DNA from: an uncultured bacterium
Lineage (GTDB): Bacteria > Verrucomicrobiota > Kiritimatiellia > CAIVKH01
DNA length: 51,738 nucleotides
Direction of reading: 5' to 3'
Assembly (NCBI GenBank): GCA_903906425.1
Contig: CAIVKH010000175.1
Span: 1 to 51,738, forward strand
In this document: in pieces, positions 7,679 to 18,108 of the stretch
Layout: every line of letters begins with the position of its first letter
Position numbering within the stretch: position 1 is the stretch's first letter
Translations under genes and position numbers: made by a program
Notes under the pieces: model-generated
Seen by the model: the letters and a program-made list of their open reading frames with translations, nothing else
Told to the model about the DNA's origin: nothing
Databases searched by the model: none

Positions 7679-9094
7679 AACTTGTTCGTTCGGTTTCAAT
7701 GTCGCAAGGCGGTCAATGTTCAGGCTGAGCCAACGTTCGAGCACGCGCTCGAGTTTCTCGCCGCGCGATGCCTTCAGCAAGATGGCATCGCCCGCGGCGG
7801 CGTTGGCGGTGAGAAACTCTGCGGCGACAAACACGTCGGCCAGCCGGTGAATTCGAGGGCGCGACGCGACGCCCGTGCCGCTTTCCGCGCCGTCGGCAAT
7901 CCAGCCGCCGTGTTCGCCGATGGCGACGATGTTATCAATTTCAGGCCGCGCGGCCGCGCGGCCGACTTCTTCGTGCTGCTCGCGCTCGGTCGGGCCAAGC
8001 TCGCGCATTCCGCCCAGCACCGCGAATTTTTTGCCGGGAATGCTCATGGCGGCAAAAGCGCCGAGCGCCGCCTTCATGCTCAGGGGATTTGCGTTGTAGC
8101 AGTCTTTGATGAAGATGATGCCGCCGTGTTCTTCGAGCTGCCAGCGCATCGGCGGGGCCTGATACTTGGCGATGGCGCTGACGATCTGCGGCCATTCGAT
8201 GCCGAGATGGCGGCCCGCGGCGATGGCCAGCAGCGCATCGTGGACGATGAAATCGCCGGGAAATGGCGCGGTGAATTCGAAGGCTTCGCGAGAACTTTTT
8301 TCCGTGACCGAAAATTTCAGCGAGCCGTCGCGGCGGATGTCCGCGACATAGTCCGCGCCGCCGCGCAGCGAAGTCGTGATGACGCGGCATTTCGCCGAGG
8401 CGCGAAGAACGTCGAACCATTTTTCGTCACGGCACAAAATTGCCCGGCCGCTTTTTTTCAGCGCGCGAAAAACCGAGGCCTTTTCCTCAGCGATGGCCTG
8501 CTCGTCGCCAAAAAATTCGAGGTGAACGGGACCGACCGAGGTGACGATGCCAACGGCGGGCTTCAGGATTTTGCAGAGCGGCTCAAGTTCGCCGGGATGG
8601 TTCATGCCGACTTCGAAGACGCCGAATTTCTGCGACGGTTCGGCAGCGAGGATGCTGAGCGGAAGCCCAATGTCGTTGTTCCAGTTTCCGCGCGTGCGGG
8701 CGGTTGGGGCGGCGGTCGCGAGGATGTCGGCGATCATTTCTTTTGCGGTGGTTTTTCCGGCGCTGCCGGTCACGGCAATGGTCGGCATCGGCAGCGTCGC
8801 ACGATGGCCGGCGGCAATGTCGAGCAGCGCGCGGCGCGTGTTTTCGACAACGAGGAGCGGCGCGTCTGTTGACAAGCTGTGAACTGTGTCAACAACTCCA
8901 GCGATGGCTCCGCGGGCGAAGGCTTCAGCGATGAAATTATGGCCATCGAAATTTTCGCCTCGAAGCGCGACGAACAGCGCGCCGGGCTGGATCGTACGCG
9001 TGTCCGTTGAGACCGACGAGAACGACAGCGGCGGAGAACCGCGCCAATGTCCGCGGCTCCATCGAGCAAGATGGCTGGAGGAAAATTCCGGCAC
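7667..9094 (-). CDS. murF: UDP-N-acetylmuramoyl-tripeptide--D-alanyl-D-alanine ligase MurF
   Basis: 475 residues. MurF adds D-Ala-D-Ala to the UDP-MurNAc-tripeptide in the cytoplasm, using ATP. The Mur ligase ATP-binding loop GSAGKTTAK is at about residues 110-118, followed by the central-domain signature NWNNDIGLPLSIL, VGMNHPGEL and the MurF-specific DCYNANPLSMKAAL. The start is a GTG at 9094 with AAAGG about 8 nt upstream, 26 nt after the murE stop, so it belongs to the same operon. It is the last recognisable dcw gene; mraY and murD do not follow. Its stop codon is buried in the GTTCATTTTTGAAC hairpin. Confidence 0.95.
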   Translation of the reverse strand: MPEFSSSHLARWSRGHWRGSPPLSFSSVSTDTRTIQPGALFVALRGENFDGHNFIAEAFARGAIAGVVDTVHSLSTDAPLLVVENTRRALLDIAAGHRATLPMPTIAVTGSAGKTTAKEMIADILATAAPTARTRGNWNNDIGLPLSILAAEPSQKFGVFEVGMNHPGELEPLCKILKPAVGIVTSVGPVHLEFFGDEQAIAEEKASVFRALKKSGRAILCRDEKWFDVLRASAKCRVITTSLRGGADYVADIRRDGSLKFSVTEKSSREAFEFTAPFPGDFIVHDALLAIAAGRHLGIEWPQIVSAIAKYQAPPMRWQLEEHGGIIFIKDCYNANPLSMKAALGAFAAMSIPGKKFAVLGGMRELGPTEREQHEEVGRAAARPEIDNIVAIGEHGGWIADGAESGTGVASRPRIHRLADVFVAAEFLTANAAAGDAILLKASRGEKLERVLERWLSLNIDRLATLKPNEQVVQK

Positions 9095-9120
9095 CGAACA
9101 ACCCTTTGCAAAAACGCGGA

Positions 9121-10614
<1,494 letters not shown>

Positions 10615-10740
10615 CTGTCGCCTCCTTAATCTACTAGAATTTGCGAGCTGTTGCCTGTGGTTTGTGCCTCGTCGGACGTTTCAAAAAAATGGCGGACAAT
10701 AAGATCGGGCTGAGCGGCGGGCCGCGGCCGCGACGAAAAG

Positions 10741-10787
10741 TTCCAATGATTGGAAATGCCCGGGCCGCCATTTTCCAATGATTGGAA
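10741..10787. repeat. Palindrome pair, locus 3
   Basis: Exact copies at 10741-10755 and 10773-10787 (both G centre), spaced 32 bp, between ftsI and murE inside the dcw cluster. Confidence 0.95.
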
Positions 10788-10870
10788 ATTTTTTGCGTGC
10801 GGCCGGGGATTTGAGATTAGGCCGCGTCGCGCGGCCGGGGACCGCGATTTCGAATTGTGAAAACTTGTTT

Positions 10871-12631
10871 TCATAAGTTGGGTATCTCGTCGCCGAAGCG
10901 CCAGGCCATCTCGGCGGGGACGGCGGGGACGTCAAGATAGCGGACGGCTTGCTCCATGACTTCGCGAAAGACCGGGACGCAGACGACGCCGCCGGTGTGC
11001 TCGCCGGAAATTCCGGGCTCGTCCACGACGACGATGAGAGCGAGTTCGGGTTTTTCGGCGGGGACGATGCCGACGAAGGAGGCGATGTTGAGGGTGTCGG
11101 AATAGTGGCCGTCAACGAGCTTTTGCGCGGTGCCAGTTTTGCCGGCGACGGTGTAGCCGTCGAAGCTGGCGTGCGAGGCGGTGCCGCCTTTTTCGGTGAC
11201 GCGGGTGAGAAGTTTTCGCATGAGCTTGGCGGTGTCGGGGCGAATGGGATGGCCGATGACTTCAGTCTGGCGCGCGTACACGGCGTTGCCTTGCGGGGTG
11301 ATGATCCGGTCGATGATCTGCGGCTTGATGAGGAAGCCGTCGTTGGCAATGGCGTTGATGACGTCGAGCACCTGGATGGATGTGACCATGACTTCGTGGC
11401 CCATTGGCACGCGCGTGATCGAAAGAGCCGTCCAGCGGCGGAGATCGTGGAGCAGCCCGCCTTCTTCGCCGGCGAGCGGGATGCCGCTTCGCCGCCCGAT
11501 GTGGAATGCTTCGAGATATTCGTGCAGCCTGGTCGAACCGAGGGTGAGGGCAATCTTGGCGGCGCCGATGTTGCTGGAATATTTGATGACGTTGGCGACG
11601 GGCTGGACGCCGTGCGGATGAAAATCGCGCAGCGGTTTGCCCATGTAAATCCAAACGCCGTTTTCGCAGTTGATCGTCGTGTCCGGACGGACGGTGCCGG
11701 CGTCGAGCGCGGCGGCGATGGTTGCCATTTTGAATGTCGAGCCCGGCTCGTAGCAGAAGCCGATGGCGCGGTTGAGGAAGTTGTTGGTGTCCGCGTTTGC
11801 GTAGTCGTTGGGATTGAAATCCGGGCGGCTGGCCATCGCGAGAACCTCGCCAGTCTTCACGCGCTCGAGAATCGCCCATGCGCCTTTTGCGTGATTTTTT
11901 TCCATCGCGGTGTCGAGCGCTTTCTCGACGATGTATTGCAGATTCTGGTCGATGGTCAGATAGACGTCGTTGCCGCGCTGTGGATCAACTTCGACGACGC
12001 GGTGCGTGACCAGCTCGTTTTTCTTCCCGTCTTTTTCGCTCACGCGAACGCCGGGAACTCCGCGCAGATATTTTTCGCAGTGCAGTTCGATGCCGGAACT
12101 GCCGGTTGCGCCGGAACTGCCGCCGCCGCCGGCGGCGTAGCCGATCACGTGGCAGGCGAGCGATTCGCGCGGATAGTTGCGGCGCGAGACTTCCTCGAGG
12201 ATCACGCCCTTCAATCGCGAGTTCGTGAAAACTTCCGTGGCATCAACGGGAACATATTTGCGGATCACCGCGTAGCTGTTGGTCTGTTGCAGCTTCGGCC
12301 AGATCATCGCCGGTTCCATCTGGAGCGCCGAGGCCAGCGCGGCCACGACCTTGGCCGCCATGCCATTTGTGGAGGAACGGATCATCGCCGGATCAATGCA
12401 GACATTCCGCACCGGCATGTCCATCGCGAGAATGTGCCCGCGCACATCGAGGATGCGCCCGCGCGGCGCGCTGATTTCCTCGTTGATCGGGCGGAGTTGC
12501 TCGATCTTTGCGTGCAGTTTCGGATTCGAGCCGAGGTGCAGCGAGCAAAGCCGGTACGAGACCAGGCCCCACGCAACCGCGAGGACGGACGACACGACAA
12601 CCATGCGAAAGCGTTGTCCGCGATCACTCAT
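10871..12631 (-). CDS. ftsI: Peptidoglycan DD-transpeptidase FtsI (PBP3-type division protein)
   Basis: 586 residues from the ATG at 12631, which overlaps the ftsL stop (ATGAGTGA). The class B penicillin-binding protein crosslinks septal peptidoglycan in the periplasm. There is one N-terminal membrane segment (about residues 9-26), then the pedestal domain with the APRGRILDVRGHILA motif (about 55-69). The catalytic motifs are S298-T-F-K301, S352-S-N354 and K498-T-G-T501. A glycine/serine-rich stretch (residues about 165-180) is inserted after HVIGYA, where most homologues are shorter. There are no PASTA domains. Neighbours ftsL and murE support the divisome role. Confidence 0.95.
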   Translation of the reverse strand: MSDRGQRFRMVVVSSVLAVAWGLVSYRLCSLHLGSNPKLHAKIEQLRPINEEISAPRGRILDVRGHILAMDMPVRNVCIDPAMIRSSTNGMAAKVVAALASALQMEPAMIWPKLQQTNSYAVIRKYVPVDATEVFTNSRLKGVILEEVSRRNYPRESLACHVIGYAAGGGGSSGATGSSGIELHCEKYLRGVPGVRVSEKDGKKNELVTHRVVEVDPQRGNDVYLTIDQNLQYIVEKALDTAMEKNHAKGAWAILERVKTGEVLAMASRPDFNPNDYANADTNNFLNRAIGFCYEPGSTFKMATIAAALDAGTVRPDTTINCENGVWIYMGKPLRDFHPHGVQPVANVIKYSSNIGAAKIALTLGSTRLHEYLEAFHIGRRSGIPLAGEEGGLLHDLRRWTALSITRVPMGHEVMVTSIQVLDVINAIANDGFLIKPQIIDRIITPQGNAVYARQTEVIGHPIRPDTAKLMRKLLTRVTEKGGTASHASFDGYTVAGKTGTAQKLVDGHYSDTLNIASFVGIVPAEKPELALIVVVDEPGISGEHTGGVVCVPVFREVMEQAVRYLDVPAVPAEMAWRFGDEIPNL

Positions 12632-13040
12632 GTTGCGGCCCGCCGCCTCCTTTTGCAATTTCGGCGCCCGTCCCGTGCCAGCCCGTGTACAAGCCCTCCG
12701 TCCGCTGCGTGACCCGCACGACGCTCGTTTCCCTCGGCAGTTCCATTTCGATGTGATGCACCTTCAGAAGACGGCGGATGTTTTCCGGCGACGTCGCATT
12801 CGCCCATTTGTATTCCTCGTTCACGACGCGGCGGTCGAGGTCCTTTCTTTTTTCCTCAATCACCTTGATGCTTTTGCCGATGTCCTCGTTGCGGCTGCAA
12901 AGCCACAGATAGCCGAAGGCCGTCGTGGCGGCGAAAATGAGGATGGGCAACAGTAGCGCCCCCGGTAGAAATTTGCTGTCGACGTCGAGCCGTTTGGTCT
13001 TGACGTTCTTGTTGCAATAATTGGTCGGTCGCTTGCTCAT
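12624..13040 (-). CDS. ftsL: Cell division protein FtsL-like
   Basis: 138 residues from the ATG at 13040. The frame is open further upstream, but only by reading through the palindrome repeats (SNHWK), so those codons are not part of the gene. The layout is a short basic cytoplasmic tail, one transmembrane segment (LPGALLLPILIFAATTAFGYLWL, about residues 25-47) and a coiled-coil-like periplasmic part (KSIKVIEEKRKDLDRRV). Topology, size and position between rsmH and ftsI identify it as FtsL, which joins FtsB and FtsQ at the septum. Sequence conservation in this family is too low to rely on alone. The ribosome site is weak. Confidence 0.8.
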   Translation of the reverse strand: MSKRPTNYCNKNVKTKRLDVDSKFLPGALLLPILIFAATTAFGYLWLCSRNEDIGKSIKVIEEKRKDLDRRVVNEEYKWANATSPENIRRLLKVHHIEMELPRETSVVRVTQRTEGLYTGWHGTGAEIAKGGGGPQHE

Positions 13041-13077
13041 TTTTTTGTCCGGTCTGAAAATTTCGTCTGCTCGCATT

Positions 13078-13124
13078 TTCCAATGATTGGAAATCACCGG
13101 TCCGGCGGCTTCCAATCATTGGAA
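13078..13124. repeat. Palindrome pair, locus 4
   Basis: Exact copies at 13078-13092 (G centre) and 13110-13124 (C centre), spaced 32 bp, in the short gap between rsmH and ftsL. Confidence 0.95.
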
Positions 13125-13132
13125 GTTCTCAT

Positions 13133-14083
13133 TCATGGAAAATTAGTTTTCGCCCTGTCCTGCAGCCTTTCGATGACGCGGAGCTTCGCGGAACGGGCGC
13201 GAGGATTTTCCCGCGCCTCGTCTTCGCCCGCCGTCAGCGGTTTCTTTACGATCCACGCCACGCGCGGCCGGTCGCCTTCCCACCGCGATCCGCCCTGCGG
13301 CAGCGAGACGTCGCGGCCCACGTGCCGCGCAAAACATTGTTTGACGATCCTGTCCTCGCCGCTGTGAAACGTGATGACCGCGACGCGTCCGCCGCCTTTC
13401 ACGAGACGGATCGCCGCCTCGCAGCCGGCCCGCGCCTGTTCGAATTCGTCGTTCACAAAAATCCTGATGGCTTGGAAGGTCTGCGTTGCGGGATGAATTC
13501 TCGCGCCGCGCCGTCCGCCTTTCGCGCGGGCGATCACATCGGCCAGATGCAGCGTCGAGCGGAACGGCGTGCCACTGCGCTCCGCCACGATGGCCCGCGC
13601 GATCCGACGTGATGCCGGCTCGTCGCCGAATTTGTAAATCAGGTCGGCGAGTTCGCTCTCCGGCATTTCGTTCACGACCTGTGCGGCCGTACGCGGCTGC
13701 GACTGATCGAGCCGCATGTCGAGCGGCCCGTCGGCCATGAAGCTCAAGCCGCGCGCGGAATCGTCGAGCTGGTCGGATGAAAAACCCAGATCAAGCAACA
13801 CGCCATCAAATTCGCGATGGCCGGAATTCTGGACGAGCGAAATCATGTTGGAAAAAGTCCCGTGAATGAAATGAACCTGCGCGGCGAGCGGACCGAGATT
13901 CGCGCGGGCGCGTTCGAGCGCGCCTGCATCGCGATCAATTCCGATGATTTTCGCACCGGGTCCCGCCGCCGCCAAAATGGCTCTCGCATGGTTTCCGCCT
14001 CCAAGCGTGCCATCCAGATAAATTCCCCCCGGACACACGCCGAGATGCTCAACCACTTCGCGAACAAGAACTGGTATGTGCAT
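13133..14083 (-). CDS. rsmH: 16S rRNA (cytosine-1402-N4)-methyltransferase RsmH
   Basis: 316 residues, the usual length. RsmH methylates N4 of C1402 in the ribosomal decoding centre using S-adenosylmethionine. The N-terminal HIPVLVREVVEHL, the AdoMet loop DGTLGGGNHARAIL, the IGIDRD acidic motif, LLDLGFSSDQLDD and the C-terminal FHSGEDRIVK are all present. It sits in its conserved place downstream of mraZ, though one unknown ORF comes between them. Its stop is only 9 bp from a palindrome copy. Confidence 0.95.
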   Translation of the reverse strand: MHIPVLVREVVEHLGVCPGGIYLDGTLGGGNHARAILAAAGPGAKIIGIDRDAGALERARANLGPLAAQVHFIHGTFSNMISLVQNSGHREFDGVLLDLGFSSDQLDDSARGLSFMADGPLDMRLDQSQPRTAAQVVNEMPESELADLIYKFGDEPASRRIARAIVAERSGTPFRSTLHLADVIARAKGGRRGARIHPATQTFQAIRIFVNDEFEQARAGCEAAIRLVKGGGRVAVITFHSGEDRIVKQCFARHVGRDVSLPQGGSRWEGDRPRVAWIVKKPLTAGEDEARENPRARSAKLRVIERLQDRAKTNFP

Positions 14084-14123
14084 CCCATTCCGCCCGCCAA
14101 CCGGCGGCGGCGCCTGCCACGGA

Positions 14124-14567
14124 TCAACCGAGCAGGAACGTCACCCGCTTTGTCGGCCCTTTCCAAAGATCGTAATCGGCGCTCACGCCGCGAACGGCCT
14201 GAATCAGGCGGTACGCAAAACCGTGGCCGCCCTGCACCGTCTGATTGACTTCGAGAAAACGCGCGATGTTTTGCACGCGCCGGCCGCGTTGCTGTTCGGC
14301 AAAGACGGCCTTGCGAGCTTCCGTGCGCACGGCGACCGCGTCCGAATTTTTCCGCGGTGCGCGGACAATTTCCGTTTCCGAAAAATCGAATGACACGGCC
14401 GGGACGCGCGGTCCCGCCGCGGTTGCCGGAATTGCCTTGGCCGCCCTTGCATTCCACAGTTCGCCTTGCTCGGTCCACATGCGGTCCGACCGCGACGGAA
14501 AATCATTCTCGTCCTGCCTGTCATCCGATCCGAGCGATGTGCTGATTCGTTCCAATAGTCGTTTCAT
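14124..14567 (-). CDS. Unknown protein encoded between mraZ and rsmH
   Basis: 147 residues. The ATG at 14567 overlaps the mraZ stop (ATGA), so it is probably translationally coupled and co-transcribed. It has no signal peptide or membrane segment. The N-terminal half is charged (RISTSLGSDDRQDENDFPSRSDRMW) and the C-terminal half is basic and probably helical (RTEARKAVFAEQQRGRRVQNIARFLEV), ending in GPTKRVTFLLG. I do not recognise a family. Position at the head of the dcw operon hints at a division, envelope or ribosome-related accessory role, which is inference only. Confidence 0.6.
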   Translation of the reverse strand: MKRLLERISTSLGSDDRQDENDFPSRSDRMWTEQGELWNARAAKAIPATAAGPRVPAVSFDFSETEIVRAPRKNSDAVAVRTEARKAVFAEQQRGRRVQNIARFLEVNQTVQGGHGFAYRLIQAVRGVSADYDLWKGPTKRVTFLLG

Positions 14568-15058
14568 TTCAACCCCACTGAGTGCATGGCCGACTTGACT
14601 TGATCGGCCGGCGTATTCACTTTCGCAGCGTATGGACAATCTGCTTCATTCCAAATTTGGAAGCCGTCGAGTGTCGCGATGAGTCCGACTTTCCCCTTCG
14701 GCTTGATGCGCGCAAAATTCAGCATCGGCTCCGGCAATCGCACGCGGCCCTGCGCATCCCATTCAAACAACTGGCCGCGCTGCGCGATGCTCCGGTGGTT
14801 TCTCGACGCGATCTCGTCCGAGAGCGAAAGCCGTTCGAGCTTCAGTTTCTCACCGATCGTTCGCGCCGGCGTGGCCTGCAGAAAATTTCCCTCGATGGAC
14901 ATTGCAATGTGCAGGCGTTTTGGAATTCCGATCATCGCGCGCCAATCCGAAGGAACCGTGACGCGATTTTTATCGTCGAGTTGGTGGGTAAACTCACCGA
15001 AGAACAGGCTCAGCCCGCTCATCCCCTCCAAATCGCTATTTGCTTCTGTTTCTGACAT
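14564..15058 (-). CDS. mraZ: Transcriptional regulator MraZ
   Basis: 164 residues from ATG 15058; an in-frame ATG at 15022 would give about 152 residues, closer to the family norm, but its GGAGG is only 2 nt away. MraZ is an AbrB-fold DNA-binding protein that represses its own dcw operon. The two SpoVT-AbrB-like repeats are visible: FFGEFTHQLDDKNRVTVPSDWR near the start and QLFEWDAQGRVRLPEPML in the second half. The conserved D-x-K/Q-x-R-[VL] cores are in both. It is the first gene of the minus-strand dcw cluster. Confidence 0.9.
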   Translation of the reverse strand: MSETEANSDLEGMSGLSLFFGEFTHQLDDKNRVTVPSDWRAMIGIPKRLHIAMSIEGNFLQATPARTIGEKLKLERLSLSDEIASRNHRSIAQRGQLFEWDAQGRVRLPEPMLNFARIKPKGKVGLIATLDGFQIWNEADCPYAAKVNTPADQVKSAMHSVGLK

Positions 15059-15108
15059 GGACAACTATTCCAAGACGCGCCCTGCAAAAATCCCCAAAAC
15101 CATGAACA

Positions 15109-15138
15109 GTTAAACCACCGCACCCCACAAAACGTCAA
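15109..15138 (-). promoter_or_regulatory. Candidate sigma-70 promoter of the dcw operon
   Basis: On the minus strand, TTGACG (15138-15133) and TTTAAC (15114-15109) are separated by 18 nt, about 50 bp upstream of the mraZ start. The spacer and following bases contain TGGGG, TGGTT and TGGTT pieces that loosely recall the TGGGN repeats bound by MraZ in other bacteria; their spacing is not regular. Confidence 0.45.
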
Positions 15139-15325
15139 GCGCAGTTTCGGAAGTTTTTTTCGATGCGGTGCAATATGCTTTCGAAACGAATGTTATGGCT
15201 CAATAAATTTGCTTATTTTCCTGCTGGACGGCAGGTTCACTTCAATTCCATTTTCACCTACAAAAAAACACCGCTGGCGGGAGCGAAAAAACGGGCTGAA
15301 TTCCAGCCAAATTTAAGGAAAAAAC

Positions 15326-16414
15326 ATGACTGATCCACGAATCGAAAAATTTGCAAAGCTGCTCGCGCACTATTCCATCGCGGCGAAACCGCGCGAAACA
15401 ATCGGTGTTGAAACCACAAATGAGGCACAGCCGCTCGTCGAATGTTTGTTCGACGAATTGCTGAAAGCCGGCGCATTTCCGGTCATACGAATGGTTCCGT
15501 CATCGCTTGCGGAAAGACTGTACCGGAACGGACAGGCACAGCACATCGACGAGACCGCGCCGTTCGAAATGACCTATGCGAAAAACGTGGACAAGACCAT
15601 TCGCATCATGGCCAGCCCGAACACGCGCGACCTCGCCGCGTTTCCGCCCGCCATCGCGCAACGGCTCGCGAAATCGCGCAAGCCCGTCCGCAATATTTTG
15701 CTCAAAAAACCGTGGTCGCTCACACTTTTTCCAACGCAGGCCTACGCGATGGACGCGGACTTGAGCCTCGGCGATTTCGAAGATTTCGTTTATTCCGCGA
15801 ACTTCCTTGATCGCAAAGATCCCGTCGCCGAATGGGAAAAACTCGAAAAGAAACACCAGAAACTCATCGCGCGATTGCAGAAGGCCGACAAGGTCCGCAT
15901 CGTCGGCCCCGACACCGATCTGACCATGTCCGTGAAGAAGAGAAAATTTATAAGTTCCGTCGCAACTCACAACGTGCCCAGCGGCGAGGTCTTCACCGGC
16001 CCGGTTGAAAATTCCGCTGAAGGCTTCATCAAATATGACTTCCCGGTTTGCAACGGCGGGCGAGAAATTGACGGCATCCGGCTCGTGTTCAAGGCCGGCA
16101 AAGTGGTCGAAGCGACCGCAACAAAAAATCAGGATTATCTGCTCGCGATGCTCGACATGGACGCCGGCGCGCGATACCTCGGCGAACTCGGAATCGGCAC
16201 AAATTACGGCATCCAGCGCTTCATCAAGAATATTCTGTTCGATGAAAAAATCGGCGGCACGATCCATCTTGCCGTCGGCGAATCGTACGAAGAAACCGGC
16301 GGGAAAAACAAATCGTCGCTGCACTGGGACATGATCAAGGACCTACGCAAAGGCGGCGCCGTCTACCTCGATGGGGAGATGTTCCAGAAAGATGGGAAAT
16401 TTGTTGGCGCTTGA
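15326..16414 (+). CDS. M29-family aminopeptidase (AmpS/PepS-type)
   Basis: 362 residues, with AAGGA about 7 nt before the ATG. M29 metallopeptidases remove N-terminal amino acids from peptides using two metal ions in the cytoplasm. Family signatures in order are the GEVFTGPVENSAEG segment, KNQDYLLAMLDMDAGARYLGE, ELGIGTNYGI and the C-terminal LAVGESYEE / KSSLHWDMIKDL, carrying the Glu and His ligands expected in this family. It is divergent from mraZ and appears monocistronic. No export signal is seen. Confidence 0.85.
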   Translation: MTDPRIEKFAKLLAHYSIAAKPRETIGVETTNEAQPLVECLFDELLKAGAFPVIRMVPSSLAERLYRNGQAQHIDETAPFEMTYAKNVDKTIRIMASPNTRDLAAFPPAIAQRLAKSRKPVRNILLKKPWSLTLFPTQAYAMDADLSLGDFEDFVYSANFLDRKDPVAEWEKLEKKHQKLIARLQKADKVRIVGPDTDLTMSVKKRKFISSVATHNVPSGEVFTGPVENSAEGFIKYDFPVCNGGREIDGIRLVFKAGKVVEATATKNQDYLLAMLDMDAGARYLGELGIGTNYGIQRFIKNILFDEKIGGTIHLAVGESYEETGGKNKSSLHWDMIKDLRKGGAVYLDGEMFQKDGKFVGA

Positions 16415-16593
16415 AAAGCGCCGCTTGGGCTAAAATTGACTTACAACAATTCTATCACCGCACTTAAATTAAATATTTGTAATATTCTTGCGAGCATTCT
16501 GGCAGGCGCAAACCGAAAATTCAAATCATCGGAAAATTCCAGCATTGCGGCTCACTTCGCGTCTGGCCGGTCGATCCTGCCAGCATCTCTTCC
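16415..16593. other. A/T-rich spacer with a decayed palindrome
   Basis: This is an intergenic stretch between two converging genes. Only TTCAAATCATCGGAA at 16520-16534 stands out; it differs at two positions from TTCCAATCATTGGAA and has no partner 32 bp away. Confidence 0.4.
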
Positions 16594-17943
16594 TCACTCG
16601 CCCGTCATCGTCACAACGCGCAGCATCGAGGGCAGAGGCAGCGGTTCTTTTCGCGGGGCATCGCGATTGGCTTCGAGTGTCTCCCATGTGATGGCGAAGC
16701 GCGCGCCGGAGTGATCCTCGCTGGTGTCATAGCGAATATGTTTTTTCATGCCTGGGAATTTCGATTCCACTTTCGCACAGGCAGCGGGCACGCCGGGCTC
16801 GTTTCGCGGCGGCGGCTTCGCGCCGGGAATCGGCTGTAGAGTTTTTTCGTCGAGCACCCACGTTCCCGATCCGCGCGGATAGTGATACGACATCGTGAGC
16901 TTGTCGTCACCGATGGCCTCGACCGCGCCGATGTGAACCTCGCCGATGATCGTGCCGCAGCCGCTGAATTCCCACCGGTAGCCCTTCCAGTCGCTGACCT
17001 GGACAATTTTCCATCCCGACTCGTCGCGACGCGCGGCGTAGGCCTGCAGATCACCGTTCGCGTCGTACTTGTGATAGGTGACGACAGGCCGGCCCGCGTT
17101 GTCGAAGCCAACTTCGCGATTCACGTTGATCAATCCGCCGCGCGGCGGAACCGGATCAACGATGTCGCCCGTTGCCACCGTGATCGGCAGCGAGAGTTTT
17201 CTTCCGAGCGAATCCGTCCACGTCACGAGGTCATCGCTGCGCGCGTAGCTGATGTCGTGGTTGCTCGAACAATCCGGCGAATTGCGCCAGACCCAGACGA
17301 CATGAAACCGGCCGTCCGGCCCGCGCTTCGGCACACAGGCGTAGGCGTTCATTTTTTCCATGCCGCTCATCAGCGGCGTGTCAATCAGCCGCGACCACGT
17401 GCGCGTTTTCTCGTCGTAGGCGTTATAAATGTCGTCGCCGCTTCCGCTGCGTCCGTCGCGATAGCGGAAGACGAGCCGGTCGGATTTGTCGCGCATGAAA
17501 ACCGGATAGGTCACGCGCAACTCGCGTTCGCCGGTCATCGCCGAGCGCTTCAGCGAGGCCGCGTCGAGCGGTTGCTCCGAGCGAAAATAAATCAGCGGCA
17601 CGCAGTGCATGTTGCCGGACAAATGCAGGAATCCCTCGCGATCCACGGCGAGCGCCACGTAATTGTGCGAGTCCCAACCGAGCGTCGAATCGAGTTTCGT
17701 GAAAACCCAGTTCGTCGCGTCCAGCGACCGCTGCGCGACGGTCATGCGCCGCTGCGAATCGTAATACGCGACGAACTGCCGGTTGCTTTGCGTCAGCAGA
17801 GAAAATCCGACCGGATGCCCCGACCAGACCGGCTCGACATCAATCACCGCGACGCGATTGGAAACCGCTGGCCCCGCAGCCATGCAGGAAACGGCAGCGC
17901 AGCCGCACAGAAGAATCAGGATTCGTTTCATCGCCGCATTCAT
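16594..17943 (-). CDS. Exported BNR-repeat (BNR_4-like) protein, possible polysaccharide-degrading enzyme
   Basis: 449 residues from the ATG at 17943 (GGAA 8 nt upstream); upstream codons run into the palindrome array. The N-terminal hydrophobic segment ends in AVSC, a possible lipobox, so it may be a lipoprotein. The body resembles the seven-bladed propeller family with BNR-like repeats (DSHNYVALAVDREGFLHLSGN, FRYRDGRSGSGDDIYNAYD, CSSNHDISYARSDDLVTWTDS). Relatives include ulvan and other polysaccharide lyases, but the catalytic residues cannot be assigned from the sequence alone. It is divergent from the transporter at 18109, with a four-copy palindrome array between. Substrate unknown. Confidence 0.7.
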   Translation of the reverse strand: MNAAMKRILILLCGCAAVSCMAAGPAVSNRVAVIDVEPVWSGHPVGFSLLTQSNRQFVAYYDSQRRMTVAQRSLDATNWVFTKLDSTLGWDSHNYVALAVDREGFLHLSGNMHCVPLIYFRSEQPLDAASLKRSAMTGERELRVTYPVFMRDKSDRLVFRYRDGRSGSGDDIYNAYDEKTRTWSRLIDTPLMSGMEKMNAYACVPKRGPDGRFHVVWVWRNSPDCSSNHDISYARSDDLVTWTDSLGRKLSLPITVATGDIVDPVPPRGGLINVNREVGFDNAGRPVVTYHKYDANGDLQAYAARRDESGWKIVQVSDWKGYRWEFSGCGTIIGEVHIGAVEAIGDDKLTMSYHYPRGSGTWVLDEKTLQPIPGAKPPPRNEPGVPAACAKVESKFPGMKKHIRYDTSEDHSGARFAITWETLEANRDAPRKEPLPLPSMLRVVTMTGE

Positions 17944-17961
17944 AGCCGCGCTTCCGCGAAC

Positions 17962-18072
17962 TTCCAATCATTGGAAGTTCCGCCGGCCCATTTTCCCAAT
18001 CATTGGAAATTTACGAATCGTTTTCTTCCAATCATTGGAAACCATCGCGGCGCAATTTTCCAATGATTGGAA
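17962..18072. repeat. Four-copy palindrome array, locus 5
   Basis: Copies at 17962-17976, 17994-18008 (one mismatch, TCCCAAT arm), 18026-18040 and 18058-18072, all exactly 32 bp apart. The array fills nearly the whole gap between divergent genes, so it overlaps both promoter regions. Confidence 0.95.
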
Positions 18073-18108
18073 GTTGAGGTCGCGGGCGGCGCTGGTACTG
18101 TCGCGCGC

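Noticed and set aside
10949..12712. Long plus-strand frame of 587 codons
   Set aside because: It lies entirely opposite ftsI, whose catalytic motifs are clear; the antisense product is low-complexity Asp/Gly/Val/Ala.
17962..18072. CRISPR array (15-bp repeats at regular 32-bp steps)
   Set aside because: Spacers are only 17 nt and share a composition pattern, arrays have two to four units at many loci, and no cas gene is present.
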